DNA from: Paludibacteraceae bacterium
GTDB taxonomy: Bacteria; Bacteroidota; Bacteroidia; Bacteroidales; Paludibacteraceae
DNA: 52,686 nucleotides
Assembly: GCA_017480285.1 (NCBI GenBank)
Contig: JAFVAX010000082.1
Location: 1-52,686 of the forward strand
Direction: 5' to 3'
Shown here: positions 1 to 8,647 of the stretch, in pieces
Position numbering within the stretch: position 1 is the first letter of the stretch
Layout of the letters: the number at the start of each line of letters is the position of its first letter
Position numbers and translations under genes: made by a program
Notes under the pieces: generated by a model
Told to the model about the DNA's origin: nothing
What the model saw: the letters and a program-made list of their open reading frames with translations, nothing else
The model's database searches: none

Positions 1-2
1 AC

Positions 3-1889
3 GAAGCTTGGGCTTGGAAAGCTCTTGAAGAGAAAGACGGTCTTTGGGTAATCGAAGACGCTTGGGGTGGTGTTGGTGCAAACATCAATACTGTTGGCGA
101 AGACGAAGGTGCCGCTTGGATACCCGCTGCTGACATCACAGGTGCTAACCAACTCGCTGTTGGCGACAAGGCTAAATTCTCATACGATGCTGAAAACAAG
201 GTTCTCGCTGTTGAGAAACTTGGTGATGCTCCCATTGAACCGCAACCTGAAGCAGTTTATAGCGTTGCAGGTACTGCAAACCTCGTTGGCGTGGCTTGGG
301 ACGAAAAGAACGAAGCTACCGAAATGGCTCTCGTTGACGGACTCTATACTCTCGTTCTTGAGAAAGTAGAACTCAAAGCCACTGAAGAAGTTAAATTCAA
401 AGTTGTTGTTAACCACGACTGGTCAGAGGCTTATCCTAAAGATGACTATGTAATCAACATCGCTGAAGATGGTGTTTATAATGTTACTATCACCTTCAAT
501 GCTGAAACCAAAGAAGTTGCTGCAAATGCAGTTAAGGAAGGTGATGCTCCTCAACCTGAAGCTGTTTATGTTGTTGCCGGTATGGCTGCAATCGTAAATG
601 GTGCCGCTTGGGACGGCTCGAACGAAGAGAACAAGATGGAACTTGTTGACGGTGTTTATACTCTTGTAGTAAAAGGCAAAGAACTGACAGCAGGTACCTA
701 CGAGTTCAAGATTGTAAAAGACGGTAGTGCTTGGATACCTGATGGTATGGGCAACAACAGCCAACTCGTAATAGAGGAAGCCGGCACATACGACATCACC
801 TTCACTTATAAGGAAGGCGACGAAGCAGGTGCTGCTACAGCCGTTAAGGTTGGCGAAGGTCCTGTTGAACCGGAAGCAGAATACTTCATCAAACACCCAT
901 GGGGTACAGGCTTAGGCGCTGACTGGACATGGAAACCTCTCACAAAGAACGACAAGGGCTTGTTCGTAATCGAAGACTTGTGGGGTGGCGAAGGTGCAAA
1001 TATCAATACCGTTGCTTCTGACGAAGGTGCAGATTGGTATCCTGCAGCAGATATCGCAGGTGCTGCTGACATCCAAGTTGGTGCAAAAGTACGCTTCATT
1101 TATGATGCTGACGCTAAGACACTTGCAGTTGATCTTCTCCAAGAGCCTGTTCAACCTGAAGCAGAATATGCAATTCTTATCAATGGTGAAACACAAGTTG
1201 AACTCACACTCAACGCCGGTCAGACCGAATGGACTGAGTACTTTGTTGAAGGTGTTGAACTTGCAGAGGGCGATGTTGTTACCTTCTACGATGTTAAGAA
1301 CGATGTTGAATGGGCTGTTGCAATAGTTGACGGCACTGAAAACATTGAGAACACAGAGAATGGTATCCTCGTCAAAGTTGCAGGCAAATACAGCTTCTAT
1401 CTGAAACTCATTGAGGGTCAAGACGAAGTATGGGTAGCTGCTGATGGTGACCAACCACAACCTGAGCAACCTATCACAGTAACATTAACCGTACCAGAAG
1501 ATTGGACTACTGTTTATCTGTGGGCTTGGAATGAAAACGGCGATATCTTTGCTGCTTGGCCGGGTCAAGAACTCCCAATCGTTGATGGTAAGGCTTCTTA
1601 CACCTTCGCTGACGAAGTAACATCCGTACAAGTAATCTTCAGCAATGGCACTGTTCAAACTGTTGATGGTGAGGCTATCACCGAGTCAACCTGCTACGAA
1701 TTAGGTGAGGCTGACGCATTAGGTCATCTCGCACTCGTTGTTGTTGACTGCGACACAGAGACAGGTCTTGAGGAAGTTGTTACAGGTTTGGATCTCAATG
1801 CTCCGATGTACAATGTTCTCGGTATGAGAGTTGACAAGTACTATCAAGGTATCGTCATCCAAAACGGTAAGAAGTTCATCCGCCGTTAA
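3..1889 (+). CDS. Secreted multi-domain carbohydrate-binding protein (5' end missing)
   Basis: The frame is open from the window edge, so the N-terminus is missing; at least 628 residues remain. Two module types alternate. Type B (WxW..L...DGLWVIEDAWGG, then GANINTV and WxPAADI) occurs at the window start and again near 880-1140. Type A (WD....E..LVDGVYTL) occurs near 240-520 and 560-850. A further beta-rich module follows. Near 1480-1720 a segment with VYLWAWNENG and AAWPGQ resembles starch-binding CBM26-like domains. The tail (MYNVLGMRVD...NGKKFIRR) resembles the short C-terminal sorting tails of secreted Bacteroidales proteins. Modules are joined by short Pro/Glu linkers (PQPEA, PVEPEAE). 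By inference this is a surface or secreted glycan-binding protein of the SusE/SusF or amylase-accessory type. No catalytic domain is visible in this part. A terminator follows. Confidence 0.75.
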   Translation, partial: EAWAWKALEEKDGLWVIEDAWGGVGANINTVGEDEGAAWIPAADITGANQLAVGDKAKFSYDAENKVLAVEKLGDAPIEPQPEAVYSVAGTANLVGVAWDEKNEATEMALVDGLYTLVLEKVELKATEEVKFKVVVNHDWSEAYPKDDYVINIAEDGVYNVTITFNAETKEVAANAVKEGDAPQPEAVYVVAGMAAIVNGAAWDGSNEENKMELVDGVYTLVVKGKELTAGTYEFKIVKDGSAWIPDGMGNNSQLVIEEAGTYDITFTYKEGDEAGAATAVKVGEGPVEPEAEYFIKHPWGTGLGADWTWKPLTKNDKGLFVIEDLWGGEGANINTVASDEGADWYPAADIAGAADIQVGAKVRFIYDADAKTLAVDLLQEPVQPEAEYAILINGETQVELTLNAGQTEWTEYFVEGVELAEGDVVTFYDVKNDVEWAVAIVDGTENIENTENGILVKVAGKYSFYLKLIEGQDEVWVAADGDQPQPEQPITVTLTVPEDWTTVYLWAWNENGDIFAAWPGQELPIVDGKASYTFADEVTSVQVIFSNGTVQTVDGEAITESTCYELGEADALGHLALVVVDCDTETGLEEVVTGLDLNAPMYNVLGMRVDKYYQGIVIQNGKKFIRR

Positions 1890-1918
1890 AACTTTTGATA
1901 TTTGATATCAAATAAATA

Positions 1919-1958
1919 AAAAAGCCACTTGTGCTGTTTGCACGAGTGGCTTTTTTTT
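1919..1958 (+). terminator. Intrinsic terminator after the carbohydrate-binding protein gene
   Basis: An 11-bp stem (1924-1934 with 1940-1950, one G-T pair) and a 5-nt loop are followed by eight T residues. It lies 30 bp after the stop codon. Confidence 0.9.
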
Positions 1959-2064
1959 GAAAGAGAAAATGGAACAGTTAATGAGATTTGGTAAGAAAGT
2001 TGCAGAAAGTAGTCTAAACGGACATTAAAGGGTGGTAATATTTTCAAAAATCAACATTTTTTTG

Positions 2065-2072
2065 TATTTTTG
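2065..2072 (+). promoter_or_regulatory. Probable -7 element for the thioesterase gene
   Basis: TATTTTTG matches the Bacteroidota -7 consensus TAnnTTTG and lies 22 bp before the chosen ATG. No good -33 TTTG is at the usual distance, so this is a partial match. Confidence 0.45.
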
Positions 2073-2094
2073 TAGTAGAATAATACAAAAATAT

Positions 2095-2817
2095 ATGTTT
2101 TCAATAGATACACGAGTATATCCTTCCGCTTGCGACAAAGAAGGCCGAATGAAACTTTATTCAGTAATGCAACAGATGCAAGACTGCTCCGAACTTTGGT
2201 TAAGCAGTGAGCCTGTCTTTTCGAAATACTTTGCCGACAATGGTATGGCACAACTGCTTGCCTACCGACAGATTGACATTCTTAGAGTACCAACCTACGC
2301 AGAACGGTTAAGCGTCCGCACATCGGTCTATGAGGTCAATGCGCTGTTCGGACATCGCAACACCTCAATATACGACAACAAAGGCAATCTGTGCTACAAG
2401 AGTTGGAGTATGGGGGCTTTCGTCAATCGACAAACGGGAAAATTACAGAAAGTACCTCAAGAGGTGTATAACAGTGTTGTTTTTGACAGTCAAGTAGATA
2501 TGGACTATACCGAACGCCGTATCGTCCTGCCGGAAGTAGAGCCTAAACAAACAGGAGAAATAGTTGTTCAGGCTACGGACATCGACTATAATGGTCATGT
2601 GAATAATGCAGAGTATATGCGTATGGCACTTAACTTGTTGCCTGAAGGCTTCAATGTCAGTCGAGTAAGGATTGAATACAAAGTGCCGGCAAAAATGGGT
2701 GATACTATCGAGACATCGGTGTTAGATTGCGGAACAGATTTTTATGTAGTTCTCCGCATCAATGAACATATATCAACTATCTTTCAATTCACTACCACCA
2801 ACAGCAAAGCGGTCTAA
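2095..2817 (+). CDS. Acyl-ACP thioesterase (FatA/FatB family)
   Basis: A 240-residue two-hotdog protein that should release free fatty acids from acyl-ACP in the cytoplasm. The N-terminal half has VYPSACDKEGRMKLYSVMQQMQD, written here only as its start. The second half carries the diagnostic DIDYNGHVNN segment, which contains the Asn and His of the active site. Length fits bacterial members (about 240-250 residues). I chose the ATG at 2095 because the upstream extension in the open frame is low-complexity and overlaps the predicted promoter. The last codons and the stop come from a short repeat shared with the convergent phosphatase gene. Confidence 0.85.
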   Translation: MFSIDTRVYPSACDKEGRMKLYSVMQQMQDCSELWLSSEPVFSKYFADNGMAQLLAYRQIDILRVPTYAERLSVRTSVYEVNALFGHRNTSIYDNKGNLCYKSWSMGAFVNRQTGKLQKVPQEVYNSVVFDSQVDMDYTERRIVLPEVEPKQTGEIVVQATDIDYNGHVNNAEYMRMALNLLPEGFNVSRVRIEYKVPAKMGDTIETSVLDCGTDFYVVLRINEHISTIFQFTTTNSKAV

Positions 2818-2863
2818 CATCCAACAGCGAAGCGGTCTAACTTCCAACCTCCAACAGCATCGC
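2798..2863. repeat. Short direct repeat (CCAACAGCGAAGCGGTCTAAC family) at a convergent gene junction
   Basis: Two near-identical 21-bp copies (2798-2818, 2821-2841; one difference) are followed by a partial copy (2848-2863). The first copy supplies the stop codon of the thioesterase. The second contains the stop of the phosphatase on the other strand. A related block sits at 10914-10976. Confidence 0.75.
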
Positions 2864-3304
2864 CTGACAAGCTCGATAAAGATCGTTGTATGTTTTCTCA
2901 AAATTGCCCGTGTACCAAGGGTCTGCCACTTCGCGGTCTTCGCCTGCCCACTGCATCATAAGCGATATCTTCTTCTCATACTGAGGCTGGCAGACATACG
3001 AGCGAGCGATATTCCTGAGCCAACGGAGATTATACTCATCCATGCAGACGATATAGTCAAAGTCCGCAAAGTCTTCACGAGTTATTTGTCTTGCCTTGTG
3101 TTTCTCGAAGGGTATATTTTTCTCTTTCAGTATTCGTTTGGCAGGCGGGTAGATGTCGTTGCCTATCTCTTCGGTTGAGACGGCACAAGAGTCAATCAGG
3201 AACTCCTGTTCCCTACCCTGCTCTCTAACAAGTTGCTTCATAATATACTCCGCCATCGGCGACCGACATATATTACCATGACAAACAAAAAGTATCCGCT
3301 TCAT
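2837..3304 (-). CDS. Low-molecular-weight protein tyrosine phosphatase
   Basis: A 155-residue cytoplasmic phosphatase of the LMW-PTP/arsenate-reductase fold. The N-terminus holds the P-loop CHGNICRS (the CX5R motif, with nucleophile Cys and phosphate-binding Arg). The C-terminal part has EVADPWYTG, whose Asp is the general acid. The ATG at 3304 puts the P-loop about seven residues from the start, as is usual; an upstream in-frame ATG at 3355 would overlap the promoter. The last residues (LLEVGS) are encoded by the repeat at 2821-2863. The substrate is unknown; family members act on tyrosine-phosphorylated proteins, including in exopolysaccharide control. Confidence 0.9.
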   Translation of the reverse strand: MKRILFVCHGNICRSPMAEYIMKQLVREQGREQEFLIDSCAVSTEEIGNDIYPPAKRILKEKNIPFEKHKARQITREDFADFDYIVCMDEYNLRWLRNIARSYVCQPQYEKKISLMMQWAGEDREVADPWYTGNFEKTYNDLYRACQAMLLEVGS

Positions 3305-3325
3305 AGTTTTTCTGTATATTTTTTG

Positions 3326-3356
3326 CAAATATACGAAAAAATATGCAATTTTCAAT
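3326..3356 (-). promoter_or_regulatory. Promoter of the tyrosine phosphatase gene
   Basis: On the minus strand the -7 element TATATTTG lies at 3333-3326. A weak -33 (ATTG) is centred near 3355, about 20 bp upstream. It is 21 bp from the ATG. Confidence 0.6.
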
Positions 3357-3424
3357 TATTTCTGCATGAGGGTTTTAATTCTCGTCATTATTCCGATGCT
3401 AATCCTCATTCTAATAGCAAATTC

Positions 3425-3448
3425 TCATTCTGACGAAGGTCAGAATCT
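3425..3448. repeat. Interspersed palindromic repeat, single full copy
   Basis: TCATTCTGAC-GAAG-GTCAGAATCT with an 8-bp stem. It is preceded at about 3381-3424 by decayed partial copies (TCATTATTCC, TCATTCTAAT). Same family as 19579, 25692, 30991, 37143, 42810 and 46540. Confidence 0.85.
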
Positions 3449-3451
3449 AAA

Positions 3452-3536
3452 AAAAAGACTGTCCACAAATTAAACTGACCTTTTACGGATTTGTTTTTCT
3501 ACTATATCTGAAAAATCAGTTAAATCTGTGGACAAG
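3452..3536 (-). terminator. Terminator of the caspase/VWA operon
   Basis: Nearly perfect 19-bp arms (3460-3478 and 3516-3534, two mismatches) enclose a 37-nt loop. On the minus strand the stem is followed by GTC and eight T residues. It lies about 25 bp past the stop of the last operon gene. Confidence 0.8.
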
Positions 3537-3559
3537 TTTTAAGAAGTTTTGCCGTCTTA

Positions 3560-5314
3560 TTATTTAACTTTCAGTTTGTCGCCAAAGTGGTAGCCAAAGG
3601 TAAAGGCCGGTTCGAAATAGAGGGAAGTGTTAAAATAGTTTTTATTATACTCCCCTATAGGAACTCCTGCAGTTAAGTCAAAAGTGAAATAGAAATGTTC
3701 GCGTATTACTCTACCAATACGAAATTCTATCGGCAGATAATAATTGTTTATATCAAGATAATTAAAATGCGACATCGCAAACCCTAAACAGGGCGAAATA
3801 CCAATGATATGTGGCTTATCGTTCAAATCGCCGGCGAGCATAAGCAACCCGGCCTTAAACCCTATACCGTACCCTATTTTAGTCCCATACCCGTCGGTTA
3901 TTTGTACCGATGGTCCACCTTCGAATGAAGTATATGCACCCATGGCAAATCTGTCGTTAATAGGTAGTGCAAAATCAATTCCGAACTTAACATTTAAGCC
4001 TATGTGATGGAATTTTTCAGTATAATAAGAATTTGTCCATCCATAATAATCAGAATAATAAGTCTCTCCATCTTCATAACTGATATACTCATACGGCAAA
4101 CCAAATCCGCCATTGATACCAACGAAGGCATGTCTTGTTTTTATCGGTTTGGGCAGTGGCTTGGGTTCCGGTTTCGGCTCCGGCTCCGGTTTTGGTCCGC
4201 CACCACCGGTTATCGCCTCTTTCTTACCGAAGGTCCAGCAGACGCGTCCCACACGGGCTGGTGCTACATAGCAATCAAGCACTTTCCAAGATTCGGTCAA
4301 ACGGTCGGCTATCTCTTTGAATTTTTGTTCGAGTCGGTCAATACTCTCAAGTCTTTCATAGTGTTGTTTGTCGTTAGGTACAGCAAGTTGTTGCAGTTTG
4401 CCCTCGAACTTAACCTGCTGTTGTTGGTTGGTGATGTCCACACCTTTAACAAAGACGACATCGCTTTCGTAGTTACTAAGTTTGCCTTTTGCCTCACTGA
4501 TGATATAGTCGTAGTAAGCATCAGCGGTAACGATAGGTTGCGGTTTATGGTCAAGGTCTTGCGATGTTTGGTCTATACCATCGGTAAATGTGATGAAGTG
4601 AGATTTCTGATAATTGCTCATACTTCCGCTTTCGATATATTGCTGCGTGAAGTCGATTGCGCGATCCCAAGCATAGAAAAGTGCGGTACCGTTGCTTGTA
4701 TGCCAACTGTTTATTTGGTTGCATAGGTCGCGGCAGTTTTGGTTGGTGAGTGGTCTAATGGCCAGCATCTTTGTATCGGGTATGCTTGAGAAGCCGATAA
4801 CACCAATATGCACATGTCCGCTTCCGCCAGTTGCTGTACAGATATTCTGCAAGAAATTGACAGCCGAGCGCTTTACTTTATTAAAGTCGCTTACAAGCGA
4901 ACTTGAGCAGTCCAAAAGAAGCATCATAGTAATATCTTTGTTCAGATACTTTGTCTGCTCACCTTTTTTTATCTCCACATCAGGTTGCCAATCGTGTGTA
5001 TCAGGGTCAAGATACCAATAAGAGATGTTGTAGAAACCCGGGAAATCGCCTATAGGTTTAATCTGCTCAAAGGTGAACATTACTTCCTTACCTTCAGGTC
5101 TTTGCCCTACATATACACTTTTCTTGGGGAGAACAAACCCTGTTGGCACAACATTAGTCAGTTCATACTGTACTGTTCCATTAACAATACGATAGTTAAA
5201 GTCGCCCTCAATTTTATATGAGGCTTCATCTGGACGCACACGATTGAGCAAATCGTCAGCAAATAATGTGTTCACAAAAGAAATGCAAAACACAAGAAGA
5301 AATAGTTTTTTCAT
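3560..5314 (-). CDS. Exported VWA-domain protein with C-terminal predicted outer-membrane barrel
   Basis: A 584-residue protein with signal peptide 1-19. A beta-rich region (25-120) precedes a von Willebrand A domain (about 127-340). Its metal-ion-dependent adhesion site looks complete: DCSSS at 135-139 (DxSxS), Thr210, and Asp in FTDGID at 243-248. A Gly then Pro/Lys/Glu linker (369-390, PKPEPEPKPEPK) leads to about 195 residues rich in aromatic alternating strands ending in FGYHFGDKLKVK, typical of an outer-membrane beta-barrel. By inference the VWA domain sits in the periplasm, tethered to the outer membrane. It is the last gene of the operon, 21 bp after the BACON gene. Partner and ligand are unknown. 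Confidence 0.75.
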   Translation of the reverse strand: MKKLFLLVFCISFVNTLFADDLLNRVRPDEASYKIEGDFNYRIVNGTVQYELTNVVPTGFVLPKKSVYVGQRPEGKEVMFTFEQIKPIGDFPGFYNISYWYLDPDTHDWQPDVEIKKGEQTKYLNKDITMMLLLDCSSSLVSDFNKVKRSAVNFLQNICTATGGSGHVHIGVIGFSSIPDTKMLAIRPLTNQNCRDLCNQINSWHTSNGTALFYAWDRAIDFTQQYIESGSMSNYQKSHFITFTDGIDQTSQDLDHKPQPIVTADAYYDYIISEAKGKLSNYESDVVFVKGVDITNQQQQVKFEGKLQQLAVPNDKQHYERLESIDRLEQKFKEIADRLTESWKVLDCYVAPARVGRVCWTFGKKEAITGGGGPKPEPEPKPEPKPLPKPIKTRHAFVGINGGFGLPYEYISYEDGETYYSDYYGWTNSYYTEKFHHIGLNVKFGIDFALPINDRFAMGAYTSFEGGPSVQITDGYGTKIGYGIGFKAGLLMLAGDLNDKPHIIGISPCLGFAMSHFNYLDINNYYLPIEFRIGRVIREHFYFTFDLTAGVPIGEYNKNYFNTSLYFEPAFTFGYHFGDKLKVK

Positions 5315-5335
5315 TTTTGTAAAGAATTAGTTAAT

Positions 5336-6835
5336 TTATAGATAAAAAGTATATTTCGAAACTCCATCGGTTATCAAAACCGTGCCGCTATCGGTAAACT
5401 TGACATATTTGATTTTCCATTGTTTGGCCGCATATTCAATCTTCTCAAATACTTTGGTAGGTATATCCTTAAAGTAACATCCTCCATTACAGCATACAAC
5501 AATACCTTTGTTTGAAAGCGAGACAGAATAGACATACCCATACTTTTCGTGTGCTTCCTTAATTATTCCATGTATCGTAGTAGTTGAACCATAGAAATGT
5601 TTGTCTGTAATAATTGCAAATTCACCTTTGTCGTTGATTGCCATTGACATTATTACATCGCCATCTTTAAGATAACTGCGTATCTGGTCAAGAAAAGCCA
5701 TCGGTGCATTTGCTTGCCAACCGCCCTGCCCGAAGGCTATAGCATAATAAGTTCCATTGTTTGATAAACACACATCATGAATAGTATGTCCATTAGCATT
5801 CGCCTCTTTTAACTTTTCATATATCACACTCGGCACGCCTGATGTTTTGATATACCCATTATTGCCTATGATTGCCACACCGTACCTTTCAGTTATTGCA
5901 CCAGTCTTGCAAGCCTTATAATCATTATTCAAATTATCTGACAGATATTTTAATCCAACGGCATTGTCGGTATATGTAACAGTATTCCCATAAAGGATAT
6001 AAGACGAACCATCGCTTTGCTTTATTGTTCTATACACATATCCGCCTGTTGTCGTGCTCTTATAACCCTCTTGCCGAATATTCACCTTAATCTCTTCATT
6101 CCCCGACTTCAAGACAAAATAATCGGTTCGGCTATCCGTCAGTTTGTTAGGTTGGCACTTGACGGTTATGCCACTACTCGTTTTTTCAAGTTGACTCCAG
6201 TTATAAGTATTGGTGGAAATATAATAGTAATCCGTTGATGTAACACCCACATACTTCGTTCCGCCTACTGCATCAAAACTTAAATTTGCAGTGCTGACAC
6301 TGAATTGCTTTGTGCGTGCGACAGGCTCAGGGTCTTTTACCACAGGAATGTCTCGCCGTTCTGCTTCTGCCTTTGCTATACCTAAAATTTTATAATCTTT
6401 AATTGTCATCTCAAGCGGAACGGTATATTTCAATATGCTCTGCCCGGGCACTTCATTATCGCTATACACATAAAGCATATACCATACAACCATATCGTTG
6501 TAACCGCGATTAGTCACCGAAACTCTATTCGGCACGAAACGAAGTAACATACGCTTATGCTGCTCATCGGAAAGCGAAGTAAGATATGTTGTGACTGCTA
6601 CCCCCTTTGCATCAGGCAAGCCGTGCAACTTAACCTCTACATCCGGATATATTGAGTTGCCGGAAAACATCTGCTCAATTTTTCGTGCAATAGTAGGAGA
6701 ATCGTTTTCAACAGCGACATACTCATTAACCAACTTGTAGTATTGCAACACGAAACTAATAGCATCACTTTCAGTTATTGCAAAAAGCAAACTATTAATA
6801 AGCAAACCTGCAATTATTATAACACTGCGTTTCAT
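5336..6835 (-). CDS. Exported BACON-domain protein with shared N-terminal module
   Basis: A 499-residue product. I chose the ATG at 6835 because it gives a clean signal peptide (MKRSVIIIAGLLINSLLFA) and lies 1 bp past the upstream gene's stop, as in coupled operon genes. Residues about 22-155 resemble modules in the two preceding operon proteins (helix with ARKIEQMF, then PDVEV and a set of strands). Residues about 178-257 fit a BACON domain (FSVSTANLSFDAVGG... VNIRQEG). The C-terminal about 230 residues repeat a motif of the type VSLSNKG / LSNNGTYYAIA / AINDKGEFAII, suggesting a small beta-propeller or repeat sheet. The function is unknown; BACON domains are thought to bind glycans or mucins. 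Confidence 0.7.
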   Translation of the reverse strand: MKRSVIIIAGLLINSLLFAITESDAISFVLQYYKLVNEYVAVENDSPTIARKIEQMFSGNSIYPDVEVKLHGLPDAKGVAVTTYLTSLSDEQHKRMLLRFVPNRVSVTNRGYNDMVVWYMLYVYSDNEVPGQSILKYTVPLEMTIKDYKILGIAKAEAERRDIPVVKDPEPVARTKQFSVSTANLSFDAVGGTKYVGVTSTDYYYISTNTYNWSQLEKTSSGITVKCQPNKLTDSRTDYFVLKSGNEEIKVNIRQEGYKSTTTGGYVYRTIKQSDGSSYILYGNTVTYTDNAVGLKYLSDNLNNDYKACKTGAITERYGVAIIGNNGYIKTSGVPSVIYEKLKEANANGHTIHDVCLSNNGTYYAIAFGQGGWQANAPMAFLDQIRSYLKDGDVIMSMAINDKGEFAIITDKHFYGSTTTIHGIIKEAHEKYGYVYSVSLSNKGIVVCCNGGCYFKDIPTKVFEKIEYAAKQWKIKYVKFTDSGTVLITDGVSKYTFYL

Positions 6836-6836
6836 A

Positions 6837-8036
6837 TCAATATGGTAAAATGCTGACAATCTTATTATCAACAATCTTTATCCTTGCATTAAAATTATAA
6901 TTTACCTTACCGTCACGACTGCGCACACCAACTTTGTAGGCAAACTCAGAGGCATTCCTACTTATTTGCAAGACTTTAATGTCAGTAACGAAAAAGCCTA
7001 CTTTTATGTTCTCGTCTGCCAAATCTTCTATCTCTGTCAGGTACTCACCAATAGATACAAGACGCGATTCTTTGGCTCTGCGAATATACCGCTCAATGTC
7101 GTTTGTCAGATGAGAAACACCAAACACATACGGCTCTTTATCCGCACTGATAAACATCGACTTTATTTTCCTTGCCAACGAGACATTTTGCGTATTATGC
7201 GAATACTGCGACAAAAGTTCATAAAACTGCTTTATCTGCTTTGCCGCCTCACCCGCTTTATCTTGAGGTTTCTGATTGTTATCCGTAACGGCGATATTTT
7301 CAACACGATAAATCAAATAGCCCGAATTCTTTTCTTCTCTTACAAACTGACGCACGAAAAAGCGGTAGTCAGGCACTTGCTGAAATATATAAGTAACACG
7401 CTTAACCTCTTTAATACGAAGATGTCCATAATAAACAAGCGTATTGAAAGCAGTCAGACGATCCGCCTTAAAACTATCGCTCGAGTACAACTGTATGTTT
7501 TGCGAATTGGTAGTCGTAACAGATTGAAGGGTTATGAAATTGACATCGTGCTGATTAGGCAAAATACGCAAACGGTCTGATTGCGTTTTGGGCGTAAGGG
7601 CAAGAGCCTTCCCATACACATCTGCAATACTCCACTTGTAAATATCGTCTTTCACCTTTTCGGTTTTTAATTTCAAAACGAGGCTGTCAGTCTTTCCGTT
7701 GAGCAGAACCTCACAATGTGCCAGCGCACACCAAGCAGTATCCTCAAATGCGATTTTAACTTTGTTCCGCTCTATGGCATCAATAAAAGAATCGGCAACT
7801 TCTTTGTTTTGCAAGTATGCTTGGCGGTCAAACAACAAAATTCTGTTATCCTTACGCCACAAGGAGTCTTGTTCGGGTTTGACAAGCAGGTCTTTAAGAT
7901 TAAAACGAAGTATAAACTCATCGATTACTTTTATGTTATAGTCGAAGTGTTCAAACTCTGTGTCACCGATAAACATCTGCGCATGCAACCCGCAAGCGAA
8001 AACAAGCAGAGTTAAATATGTCAAAAGTTTTTTCAT
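6837..8036 (-). CDS. Exported protein of unknown function with the operon's shared module
   Basis: A 399-residue protein with signal peptide MKKLLTYLTLLVFACGLHA. I do not recognise a named family. The C-terminal 135 residues (IKQFYELLSQYS, SLARKIKSMF, then strands ending KVNYNFNARIKIVDNKIVSILPY) look like the module found at the start of the BACON protein and throughout the next upstream protein. The start overlaps the upstream stop by 4 bp (ATGA), which indicates translational coupling. Predicted location is the periplasm. Confidence 0.7.
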   Translation of the reverse strand: MKKLLTYLTLLVFACGLHAQMFIGDTEFEHFDYNIKVIDEFILRFNLKDLLVKPEQDSLWRKDNRILLFDRQAYLQNKEVADSFIDAIERNKVKIAFEDTAWCALAHCEVLLNGKTDSLVLKLKTEKVKDDIYKWSIADVYGKALALTPKTQSDRLRILPNQHDVNFITLQSVTTTNSQNIQLYSSDSFKADRLTAFNTLVYYGHLRIKEVKRVTYIFQQVPDYRFFVRQFVREEKNSGYLIYRVENIAVTDNNQKPQDKAGEAAKQIKQFYELLSQYSHNTQNVSLARKIKSMFISADKEPYVFGVSHLTNDIERYIRRAKESRLVSIGEYLTEIEDLADENIKVGFFVTDIKVLQISRNASEFAYKVGVRSRDGKVNYNFNARIKIVDNKIVSILPY

Positions 8037-8641
8037 TGTTTGGTCATCGATTGAATTGAAATATCACCCAAAAGAACCGTAAAATCGCCGGTAGGCTCTT
8101 TCTTGACATGTACCGTTACTCGCTTTTCTGTCTTATCTCTATAGACGATATAATCACCTTTATAACCGATAAAGACCTGATAAAAAGTAACTGTTGCAAC
8201 ATACTCATTTTCAGCCACTTTCCGTATCCCGCCATCGGCAAGATAGCATTTAGAACTCTGAAAAACAATTTTTGTATATGCCAAATCTTTAAGTCGTACA
8301 AGATACTGCTTAATGAAATATGAATTTTTCTTGCCTGTTGTCATTGAAGCCACTTCGATTCTCGGGGCAGGAATAATAACATTACCTTCATCGTCTTTGG
8401 TATCGTCGCCATGACCGACAAACAAGTCCATACTTGCCTCAATATGATACTCTTTAATACTATCCGGATTAGACTTATTGGCAATAAAACCAAGGTGCTT
8501 GGTAAAAGCCTTAACTTGATGAACACATTGCTTATTGATTGTCTCACGAACTTCAATCTCCATATTAGGGTCATCAAGTACATCCGTGGCAAAAAGAGTT
8601 ACACTGCAAAATAGAGCAGCAATAAAAAGAAGTTTTTTCAT
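8033..8641 (-). CDS. Small exported protein, single copy of the operon's shared module
   Basis: A 202-residue protein with signal peptide MKKLLFIAALFCSVTLFA. The rest appears to be one module: a helical start (VHQVKAFTKHLGFI), PRIEVASM, a helix (YFIKQYLVRLKDLAY), then strands (EYVATVTFYQVFIGYKG, KRVTVHVKK) ending with GDISIQS. The helix-then-curved-sheet order suggests an NTF2-like or cystatin-like fold, but that is a guess. It starts 6 bp after the caspase gene stops. The family is not recognised. Confidence 0.65.
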   Translation of the reverse strand: MKKLLFIAALFCSVTLFATDVLDDPNMEIEVRETINKQCVHQVKAFTKHLGFIANKSNPDSIKEYHIEASMDLFVGHGDDTKDDEGNVIIPAPRIEVASMTTGKKNSYFIKQYLVRLKDLAYTKIVFQSSKCYLADGGIRKVAENEYVATVTFYQVFIGYKGDYIVYRDKTEKRVTVHVKKEPTGDFTVLLGDISIQSMTKQ

Positions 8642-8647
8642 AGTCTT

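Noticed and set aside
423..896. Long antisense ORFs on the minus strand within the first gene
   Set aside because: They mirror the repeated coding frame, have Cys/Phe-rich unlikely compositions and no start signals.
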